Positions 1 to 4,483 of a DNA stretch of 7,070 nucleotides are shown here, in pieces. The notes under the pieces are model-generated. The model made no database searches. It was not told the origin of the DNA and saw only the letters and a program-made list of their open reading frames with translations. How positions within the stretch are numbered: the first letter of the stretch is position 1; every line of letters starts with the position of its first letter. Source of the stretch: Actinomycetes bacterium (GTDB taxonomy: Bacteria; Actinomycetota; Acidimicrobiia; Acidimicrobiales; RAAP-2); the NCBI GenBank assembly GCA_021807965.1, contig JAKBCI010000090.1:1-7070 (forward strand). Reading direction: 5' to 3'. The position numbers and the translations under genes were made by a program.

Positions 1-1096
1 ACACTGGCGCGAGACCGTGTGTTGTCCACTCCAATAATTGGGACTGTGTTGCACGGGAATCTCGAAGCACGAAATAGCAGACATTGCTCGCGTTGCACGC
101 GACATCGGCCACCTGACCCTGCGTCACTGTGACGCGGTGCGCGTGACGCAACACAATCTCCTCTTGTAACACCGGGCGATGGTCACGCTGGGCAAGAAGA
201 ATTGGCACCGCGGTGCACCGTAGGGTGGCGGGGCAACCTTGCCCCCTCGATACAGATCCGCCGAGCACGCAGCTCCCGTCGTATGAACAACTGGCCGTAT
301 CCACGCCAAGCGGTCCCGTAGCCGCGTTGACGATCCTCGCGAGGCGCCATCGACCGCCCGTGTCCGTCATGACAATCGAAGCTGGGGTCAAGGTAGTCGC
401 GCTCGGGGGCGCCCCGGCGAGCACGCAGTACCCAGGTTGACTACACGAAAAAGCTACAGAGCCTGCCGCCATGTCAACGGGCTCTGTGGACATGATTGCG
501 CTCGGCCGTTGCCACGTACCCGCCTGCCCGTCAGACACGTAGAGGTGGGCCGGCCCAGAGGCGTTCTGTGCCGTCTCGATCGCCGCGCATTTACCTTGCG
601 GACTGCACCACAGCGCCTGGCCCAAGTTGTTCGACTGATCGGGAGCCGCCAACCGAACGAGCGGCGACCACCGTCCTCCAGTCTCGGTCGCCACGTAAGT
701 TTCCGCCACGTAACTGGCGGTCAGCCATGATATAAGCGCCGTGCAGGAAATACGCGCGTAACACGCGATGACCATCTGACCAGCTGCGGGTGAAACCGAG
801 TTGAGGGCGTCAAACGGATAGAAACTCTCCCACTGTCCGTTTATCTCAAGGGCATAGACGTCGATGATGCCATTCCCAAAGTCGTAGGCGCCAATCGCCA
901 GACAGTTCCCCGTTGATGCGCACCCCACGGCATTGACCGCGACCGAGTGCACCCCAATGTCGGGAATCAGCGTGCTTTGACTCGAGGCGCTGGCCGCATT
1001 CGATTGGCCACCGAACGCTACGACGAACGAAAGAAGAAGAAAAAGTGGGACCAAGGAATTCGCGCAGCGTCGACACGCCCCCGTCATTCGTCGCAT
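1..1096 (-). CDS. Secreted CX5C-repeat protein, probable beta-propeller (partial, C-terminus off the left edge)
   Basis: The frame is open from ATG 1096-1094 to base 1: 365 codons, no stop. Residues 1-40 form a Sec-type signal peptide: basic start, hydrophobic core about 15-28, probable cleavage after an ASA near 35-38. The mature part carries regularly spaced C-x5-C pairs at C59/C65, C112/C118, C164/C170, C218/C224, C270/C276 and C334/C340, so the repeat is 52-54 residues with one longer interval. Four units have a Trp 30-32 residues after the first Cys (W89, W143, W195, W250), three of them in G-R-W or G-Q-W contexts. I infer a disulfide-pinned beta-propeller outside the membrane; similar Cys-pair repeat proteins occur in Actinobacteria. 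Ligand and function are unknown. An extra pair C288/C294 lies in the long interval. ATG 1087-1085 is an alternative start, but neither has a Shine-Dalgarno sequence. Codon use is less GC-rich than in genes right of 2100, which suggests transfer. Confidence 0.85.
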   Translation of the reverse strand, partial: MRRMTGACRRCANSLVPLFLLLSFVVAFGGQSNAASASSQSTLIPDIGVHSVAVNAVGCASTGNCLAIGAYDFGNGIIDVYALEINGQWESFYPFDALNSVSPAAGQMVIACYARISCTALISWLTASYVAETYVATETGGRWSPLVRLAAPDQSNNLGQALWCSPQGKCAAIETAQNASGPAHLYVSDGQAGTWQRPSAIMSTEPVDMAAGSVAFSCSQPGYCVLAGAPPSATTLTPASIVMTDTGGRWRLARIVNAATGPLGVDTASCSYDGSCVLGGSVSRGQGCPATLRCTAVPILLAQRDHRPVLQEEIVLRHAHRVTVTQGQVADVACNASNVCYFVLRDSRATQSQLLEWTTHGLAPV

Positions 1097-1103
1097 CGGC
1101 GCG

Positions 1104-1109
1104 ATTCTA
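1104..1109 (-). promoter_or_regulatory. -10 box (TAGAAT) for a leaderless CX5C-repeat gene
   Basis: On the minus strand TAGAAT matches the TATAAT consensus at five of six positions. Seven bases separate it from the ATG at 1096, so the predicted transcript would begin at or next to the A of the start codon. No Shine-Dalgarno sequence is present, which fits a leaderless mRNA, a common arrangement in Actinobacteria. I see no good -35 hexamer at 16-18 bases. This site favours the 1096 start over 1087. Confidence 0.45.
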
Positions 1110-1320
1110 GCGTACGACCAGTAGCGTCGTAGCCCGAAGCGGGCGGGCGCTGGCGTATCTGAGTGAACCGCTGGTGCCCAGAATTAACCGCACCGCGTAA
1201 TCGACGTAAGCGCAGTTGACTCGCGTTGGTGAGGGACACGGGATCACTTTTACCCGAGGGAACACGCCACGCGAGGATGCCGATCGATCGAGGCGATGAA
1301 CAAGTTGGCCAAGTGACTGA

Positions 1321-1494
1321 GGCGCGTTTCGCAATCGATCATCGCACAACCACCGGGTGCGTGGGCTGCTCTACGTTGGCAAGCCGAATTGGGACTTACT
1401 CGCCGACTGGACCTCGTTAGATTCCGAGCCCCTGAACCAGTATCTTCCTAGGTACCGATACAACCTGAGTTGGTCGGACCAGTGCGACCCGTAG
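1321..1494 (+). pseudogene. Coding-like fragment, probably a decayed gene (unidentified)
   Basis: The frame is open from just after a TGA (1318-1320) to a TAG at 1492-1494. From about 1366 it reads like ordinary protein, with aromatic-rich words such as LYVGKPNWDLLADW and QYLPRYRYNLSW. From 1366 to 1491 about three quarters of codons end in G or C, which is typical of real coding DNA here. There is no ribosome binding site, and the only possible start is a GTG at 1357. The overlapping frame from 1277 also looks protein-like before about 1350, so a frameshift joining the two is plausible. I do not recognise the family. It could instead be a very short real gene or chance. Confidence 0.3.
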
Positions 1495-1564
1495 GCATCC
1501 GGGTGGCCTGCGGAATGACGAACCCGAAAAGTTCTCAACCGAGGCGATTTTCAACAGAATCTGA

Positions 1565-1927
1565 CGAGATCGGAACGACTCTCACTTTAGAAACGACTTC
1601 GTCCTCGAGCAGGTTTCAAGCACTCTCCAGATGCTTCAACGAGCCAGGCGATCATAGGAAGATCACGCTCGCCGTGGACACTTGGTTTCTGTTCACGGAT
1701 GCCGCGGCCGCAAGATAACCGATAAGGAGATTCATGGAGTACACATCTATGCCACCAACGACGCCTACGGGTCTGAGGAGTAGGCCCGCCACTACGCGAC
1801 GCCGCGCAGCGCCATCGAAGACGACGAATTCATCGGAGAGACGAAACTCGACCCCAATCGCGACTACCAGCCTAAGGGTCGCGGCTTTCGATAGTCTGCA
1901 CAGGTTCGGCTGTTCACGATGACGTGA
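1565..1927 (+). pseudogene. Decayed small gene next to the tRNA-Glu 3' end (unidentified)
   Basis: One frame gives protein-like sequence through three in-frame TAG codons (1655-1657, 1781-1783, 1892-1894) and ends at TGA 1925-1927. The best part is 1737-1891, with words such as VHIYATNDAYGSEE and AIEDDEFIGETKLD and mostly G/C third positions. At 1723-1736 a strong AAGGAG lies four bases before an ATG (1734), but that ATG opens a different, low-complexity frame of 62 codons. Losing one base just after the ATG would explain the mismatch, and the TAG codons could derive from CAG. I therefore read it as a recently broken gene, possibly with an older remnant upstream (1565-1654, DFVLEQVSSTLQMLQRA). 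The I-Y-A start followed by S-E-E-stop-A-R faintly recalls serine recombinase N-termini, but the catalytic Ser context is missing, so I assign no function. Confidence 0.4.
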
Positions 1928-1930
1928 CAG
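1910..1930 (-). terminator. Hairpin downstream of tRNA-Glu, possible terminator
   Basis: CTG plus TCACG pairs with CGTGA plus CAG around an ATGA loop, giving eight base pairs with a single-base bulge at 1913. It begins 11 bases beyond the tRNA-Glu 3' end, where a tRNA transcript would be expected to stop. No run of T follows on the minus strand, so it is at best a U-tract-less terminator or a 3' processing signal. It overlaps the end of the decayed gene on the other strand. Confidence 0.3.
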
Positions 1931-1940
1931 ATTTCAAACG

Positions 1941-2013
1941 CAGTCCCAACGGGATTCGAACCCGTGCCTCCACCTTGAGAGGGTGATGTCCTAGGCCACT
2001 AGACGATGGGACC
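1941..2013 (-). tRNA. tRNA-Glu (anticodon CTC)
   Basis: The 73-base gene folds as a cloverleaf. The acceptor pairs GGTCCCA with TGGGACT, starting with a G-U pair, and the discriminator is G. The anticodon stem TCACC/GGTGG carries loop CTCTCAA with anticodon CTC, reading GAG. The T-arm is ACGGG-TTCGAAT-CCCGT. No CCA is encoded (the next bases read CGT), so the tail is added after transcription. It lies 27 bases downstream of tRNA-Gln on the same strand and both are probably cut from one transcript. Its 3' end abuts the lower-GC strip to the left. Confidence 0.95.
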
Positions 2014-2019
2014 CTGAAT

Positions 2020-2035
2020 CGACGGCGAGCCGTCG
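2020..2035 (-). other. Spacer hairpin between the two tRNA genes
   Basis: CGACGG and CCGTCG form a perfect six-pair stem closing a four-base loop (CGAG). It occupies most of the 27-base spacer of the tRNA-Gln/tRNA-Glu transcript. With no T-run it is unlikely to be a terminator; a processing or spacing element is more likely. Confidence 0.35.
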
Positions 2036-2040
2036 CTTCG

Positions 2041-2112
2041 CTCGGGGGCAAGGATTCGAACCCTGAATAACTGGACCAGAACCAGTTGTGTTGCCGATTA
2101 CACCACCCCCGA
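2041..2112 (-). tRNA. tRNA-Gln (anticodon CTG)
   Basis: The 72-base gene folds as a cloverleaf. The acceptor TCGGGGG pairs fully with CCCCCGA and the discriminator is G. A perfect anticodon stem ACTGG/CCAGT carries loop TTCTGGT with anticodon CTG, reading CAG. The T-arm is CAGGG-TTCGAAT-CCTTG with one G-U pair, and the D-arm GTGT/ACAC is regular. No CCA is encoded. If this organism lacks glutaminyl-tRNA synthetase, as most Actinobacteria do, this tRNA is first charged with glutamate by the product of the nearby gltX and then amidated by GatCAB (family knowledge, not visible here). Confidence 0.95.
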
Positions 2113-2114
2113 AG

Positions 2115-2137
2115 GGCTCGGCAATCCTACCCGAGCC
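2115..2137 (-). terminator. GC-rich hairpin between ydcF-like gene and tRNA-Gln
   Basis: GGCTCGG and CCGAGCC form a perfect seven-pair stem around a nine-base loop, starting six bases after the ydcF-like stop codon and ending two bases before the mature tRNA-Gln. It could end or weaken read-through from the gltX operon, or be a tRNA 5'-leader processing element. There is no T-run. The loop contains the likely -10 box of the tRNA promoter. Confidence 0.35.
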
Positions 2138-2154
2138 GTTCGGCTAACCGCCAA
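2124..2154 (-). promoter_or_regulatory. Possible promoter of the tRNA-Gln/tRNA-Glu unit
   Basis: On the minus strand TAGGAT (2129-2124) fits the TAnnnT -10 pattern, and TTGGCG (2154-2149) is a partial -35 match 19 bases upstream. Transcription would start near 2117, about five bases before the mature tRNA-Gln 5' end. The -35 lies in the last codons of the ydcF-like gene. Without such a promoter the tRNAs would depend on read-through from gltX. Confidence 0.35.
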
Positions 2155-2791
2155 CCGCGAGGGGCAGGTGCAGTCCCTGGGACCACGAGCTGAGCGTGCC
2201 GTAGCCAACGATGCGCCCGAGGCCGACGGCGATCGTCTCTTTGAGGTAGTAGCGCCACAGCGAGAAGTCGCGCGTGGGCGAGTTGGAGACTGGCGCGGGC
2301 AGCGGCGAAAGCCCCTGGGCCGAGGCGTTGGCCATCGCGCGGTCCTCGTGGAAGGGGTCGGTCACTACCAGTACCGTTCGCAGGTGCCGAGCGAGCAACT
2401 GTCCGGCGACCGACGTCACGTTCTGCCAGGTGTCGTCGCCGCCGCCCACGAGTATGCGGCGCTTGGCGACGCCGTGGGCCTCGAGGTAGGTCGCCGACAC
2501 GCCGGCCTCGGTGTAGTGGTCGCCGGGCCGGTTGCCTCCCGTGACCGCGATCCACGCCGCGCGGTGGGCGTCGTAGAGGGTGAGGGCATCGTCGAGTCGG
2601 GCCCGCAGCTCGGGCGAGGGCCGGCCGTTCAGCTCGGCGGTGCCAAAGACGAGGATCGCCTGGGCGTCGGCACTCGAGTGGTGCCGCCCGGTGAGCCAGA
2701 TCTGGACGAAGGTGACCCCGAAGTAGAGCACGATCACGCTGAGCAGCGCGCTCGCGATGCGCAGGGCCAGCTTGAGCGGCCAGAAGATCAC
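2144..2791 (-). CDS. YdcF/SanA-like membrane-anchored DUF218 protein
   Basis: A 215-residue protein with one N-terminal membrane helix (about residues 11-31) followed by a DUF218 (YdcF-like) Rossmann-type domain. Family landmarks appear in order: ILVFG (46-50), the RLDDAL helix (65-70), VTGG (83-86), TEAGVSATYL (94-103), a DDTWQN segment (119-124) matching the usual S-x-x-T-x-x-N, and VVTDPFHEDRA (142-152). The usual GGG near the start is replaced by VFGTAEL. The family is linked to cell-envelope functions in other bacteria (SanA, ElyC), but its reaction is not settled. The GTG start shares GTGA with the gltX stop, implying translational coupling; no separate Shine-Dalgarno is evident. It is the last gene of the ferredoxin-gltX operon. 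Confidence 0.85.
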   Translation of the reverse strand: MIFWPLKLALRIASALLSVIVLYFGVTFVQIWLTGRHHSSADAQAILVFGTAELNGRPSPELRARLDDALTLYDAHRAAWIAVTGGNRPGDHYTEAGVSATYLEAHGVAKRRILVGGGDDTWQNVTSVAGQLLARHLRTVLVVTDPFHEDRAMANASAQGLSPLPAPVSNSPTRDFSLWRYYLKETIAVGLGRIVGYGTLSSWSQGLHLPLAVGG

Positions 2792-4218
2792 GCGCGCGCC
2801 AGGGCCTCGCGCACGCGACGCAGGACCACGTCGCGACCGAGGATCTCGAGTGACTCAAAGAGCGGCGGGCCCACGAGCGAGCCGGTCACCGCACAGCGAA
2901 TCGGCGCCTGCGCCTTGCGAAGCGCCAGCCCGAGCGCCGAGCCGAGCTCGGCGGTCGCCGCGTGCAGCGCCTCGCTCGTCCAGTCGAGCTCGGCGAATCG
3001 CTCGATGGCGACCGCGAGCATGGTCTGGCCGAGGGGATCCGAACCGATCGCCTTGGCGAAGGCCGCCTCGTCGGGTTCGACCTCGGTGAAGAAGAAGGCG
3101 ACCATCGGCGCCACCTCGCCGAGCGTGGCGACGCGCTCGTGGACGAGGGGCGCCACGCGCACGAAGAGCTCGGGATCGAACTCGTCCTCGCGCCACGGGG
3201 GTGGCGTCGCGGGCGCCCAGTCGCTCGACCACGGCGCGACCCAGGGGCGCGCCGCCTCGACGAAGGCGGCCGGGGCGAGCGCGCGCAGGTACTCGCCGTT
3301 CAGGTGCGTGAGCTTCTTCACGTCGAAGAAGGCTGGCGAGTGCGAGACGTCGGCGAGGTCGAACTGTTCGACGAGTACGTCACGAGTCGCGATCTCCTCG
3401 CCGCGCGGACTCCAGCCGAGCAGGGCCAGGTAGTTCACGAAGGCGTCGGGCAGGTAGCCCTGGTCGCGGTAGGACTCGACCGCGACGGGGTCCTTGCGCT
3501 TGGAGAGCTTCTTGCGCTGCTCGTTCACGAGCATGGGCAGGTGGGCGTAGCGGGGCAGCGGGACCGGCTCGACGCCGCGGCAGCGGTTGAGGGCCTCCCA
3601 CATCAGCACCTGCTTAGGCGCCGTCGGCAAGAGGTCCTCGCCGCGGATCACGTGGGTGATCGCGGCGCCGCGGTCGTCCACGAGATTGGCGAGCGGGTAG
3701 AGCACGGCGCCGTTCGGGCGAACGACCACGAAGTCCTCGAAGCTCGCGTTGGCGAAGGTGACGTCGCCGCGTATCAGGTCGTGGACGATCGTCTCGCCGT
3801 CGTCGGGCGCGCGAAAGCGCAACGCGGTGCGCTCGGATCGCGGTAGGCCCCGGTCCCGACAGAACCCGTCGTAGCCGGGCCGGCCGGCCGAGCGCGCCTC
3901 GACGGCCTCGCGCGAGCAGTCACAGGCGTAGAGGTAGCCGGCGTCGTAGAGGGCCTCGGCCGCGGCCGCGTGGTCGGCCACCAGACTCGACTGCAGCACC
4001 GGACCCTCGTCGTAGTCCAGTCCCAGCCAGGCCATCGCCGAGATGATCCCGTCTCGCCACTCGTCGCGGTTGCGCTCGACGTCGGTGTCCTCGATGCGCA
4101 GCACGAAGGCGCCGCCGTGGTGGCGCGCGAAGAGCCAGTTGAAGAGGCTCGTGCGCGCCGAGCCGACGTGGAAGAAGCCCGTCGGCGACGGGGCGAAGCG
4201 AACCCGAACGGCGCTCAC
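2788..4218 (-). CDS. gltX: Glutamyl-tRNA synthetase
   Basis: A class I aminoacyl-tRNA synthetase that attaches glutamate to tRNA in the cytoplasm. At 476 residues it has the normal bacterial length. The N-terminal catalytic core shows PSPTGFFHVGS (10-20, the HIGH equivalent), RIEDTD (41-46), HVIRGEDLL (189-197) and the KLSKR loop (237-241). The helical anticodon-binding half ends with TGSLVGPPLFESLEILG (445-461), typical of the family. A zinc-site-like insert has C99, C101 and C120, but the fourth ligand position reads Asp instead of the usual His. The GTG start at 4218 overlaps the ferredoxin stop as GTGA; a longer frame upstream is arginine-rich shadow sequence inside the ferredoxin gene and was rejected. 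tRNA-Glu and tRNA-Gln lie downstream on the same strand, which fits a non-discriminating enzyme serving both, though sequence alone does not prove that. Confidence 0.97.
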   Translation of the reverse strand: MSAVRVRFAPSPTGFFHVGSARTSLFNWLFARHHGGAFVLRIEDTDVERNRDEWRDGIISAMAWLGLDYDEGPVLQSSLVADHAAAAEALYDAGYLYACDCSREAVEARSAGRPGYDGFCRDRGLPRSERTALRFRAPDDGETIVHDLIRGDVTFANASFEDFVVVRPNGAVLYPLANLVDDRGAAITHVIRGEDLLPTAPKQVLMWEALNRCRGVEPVPLPRYAHLPMLVNEQRKKLSKRKDPVAVESYRDQGYLPDAFVNYLALLGWSPRGEEIATRDVLVEQFDLADVSHSPAFFDVKKLTHLNGEYLRALAPAAFVEAARPWVAPWSSDWAPATPPPWREDEFDPELFVRVAPLVHERVATLGEVAPMVAFFFTEVEPDEAAFAKAIGSDPLGQTMLAVAIERFAELDWTSEALHAATAELGSALGLALRKAQAPIRCAVTGSLVGPPLFESLEILGRDVVLRRVREALARA

Positions 4219-4406
4219 TCGACGAGCGAGATGGCGCCGTTCGGACAGCTCGCGACCGCCTCGCGCATCCGCTCGAGGAACTCGGGACCGGGGCTGTCGT
4301 TCAGCACGTACAAGAAGCCGTCGTCGCGCACCTCGAAGACCTCGGGGGCGATGCCCATGCAGACGGCGTTGCTCGTGCACAGGTCGTAGTTGACGGTGAT
4401 CTTCAT
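4215..4406 (-). CDS. Small ferredoxin, 3Fe-4S type with variant cluster motif
   Basis: A 63-residue acidic electron carrier. Cluster ligands are C10 and C16 in a C-x2-N-x2-C motif, plus C54 followed by Pro. In ordinary 4Fe-4S ferredoxins position 13 would be Cys; here it is Asn, as in the actinobacterial single-cluster ferredoxins that often serve cytochrome P450s and hold a 3Fe-4S cluster or a loosely bound 4Fe-4S cluster. The segment from C16 into MGIAPEVFEV is typical of that group. The ATG at 4406 is chosen because AAAGGAG lies four bases upstream; an in-frame start at 4454 would add 16 basic residues unlike the family. It is the first gene of the operon and its stop overlaps the gltX start. 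No P450 or oxygenase is in the window, so its partner is unknown. Confidence 0.9.
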   Translation of the reverse strand: MKITVNYDLCTSNAVCMGIAPEVFEVRDDGFLYVLNDSPGPEFLERMREAVASCPNGAISLVE

Positions 4407-4410
4407 GGCG

Positions 4411-4417
4411 CTCCTTT
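4411..4417 (-). promoter_or_regulatory. Ribosome binding site of the ferredoxin gene
   Basis: AAAGGAG on the minus strand, four bases before ATG 4406. It sets the ferredoxin start and is the only strong Shine-Dalgarno in the three-gene operon; the two downstream genes start by overlap with the preceding stop. Confidence 0.75.
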
Positions 4418-4424
4418 TATCCCC

Positions 4425-4452
4425 ATCGTACCCGCGGGCCCGCCGTCGGGCC
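4425..4452. promoter_or_regulatory. Divergent promoter region between ferredoxin operon and aldo/keto reductase
   Basis: The 77-base gap holds a possible minus-strand -10 box TACGAT (4430-4425), giving a leader of about 12 bases before the ferredoxin ATG, and inverted repeats: a perfect 10-base palindrome GCGGGCCCGC (4434-4443) and GGCCCG-4-CGGGCC (4437-4452). A plus-strand TACACT at 4459-4464 could be the reductase -10. No convincing -35 hexamers are seen. The palindromes could be an operator but may simply reflect high GC. Confidence 0.3.
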
Positions 4453-4473
4453 ATTGCCTACACTCGAGGGCGT

Positions 4474-4480
4474 AGGAGGT
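4474..4480 (+). promoter_or_regulatory. Ribosome binding site of the aldo/keto reductase gene
   Basis: AGGAGGT is a perfect anti-16S match and lies three bases before ATG 4484. It decides the start: the in-frame ATG at 4454 lies upstream of this site and would add ten residues. Confidence 0.8.
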
Positions 4481-4483
4481 TCC

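Larger units (their letters stand above)
1097..1940. other. Gene-poor strip with decayed coding remnants between the CX5C gene and the tRNA genes
   Basis: About 840 bases hold no convincing intact gene on either strand. GC is lower than in the housekeeping part: positions 1561-1620 contain 30 G or C in 60, against 43 in 60 at 3901-3960. The first 40 bases are promoter territory for the leftward CX5C gene. From about 1277 to 1927 the plus strand shows short protein-like stretches in changing frames, interrupted by stops and listed separately as pseudogenes. A stretch opening at 1277 in another frame (residues like VTEARFAIDH) may be an upstream piece of the first remnant. No terminal inverted repeats, transposase or integrase were recognised. 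Confidence 0.6.

Noticed and set aside
38..46. Nine-base match (TTGGGACTG) to the tRNA-Glu 3' end, a possible attachment-site half
   Set aside because: It is inverted relative to the tRNA, lies inside the CX5C coding frame, and is short enough to be chance.
846..1076. 76-codon minus-strand frame in the CX5C region
   Set aside because: It overlaps the long open CX5C-repeat frame in another phase and has no repeat order or signal peptide.
1734..1922. 62-codon plus-strand frame behind a strong ribosome binding site
   Set aside because: Its product is Thr/Arg/Pro/Ser-rich low complexity, while the neighbouring frame shows coding-like third positions; it was treated as a frameshifted pseudogene, though a real small gene is not excluded.
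2168..3433. 421-codon plus-strand open frame
   Set aside because: It lies antisense to the YdcF-like and gltX genes, is Arg/Ser/Gly-rich without domains, and exists because GC-rich codons leave the opposite strand open.
2962..3846. 294-codon plus-strand open frame
   Set aside because: Antisense shadow of gltX, with low-complexity Arg/Glu/Val composition and no start signal.
4219..4380. 54-residue N-terminal extension of gltX
   Set aside because: It is arginine-rich shadow sequence within the ferredoxin gene; the GTG at 4218 gives the normal family N-terminus and a GTGA overlap.
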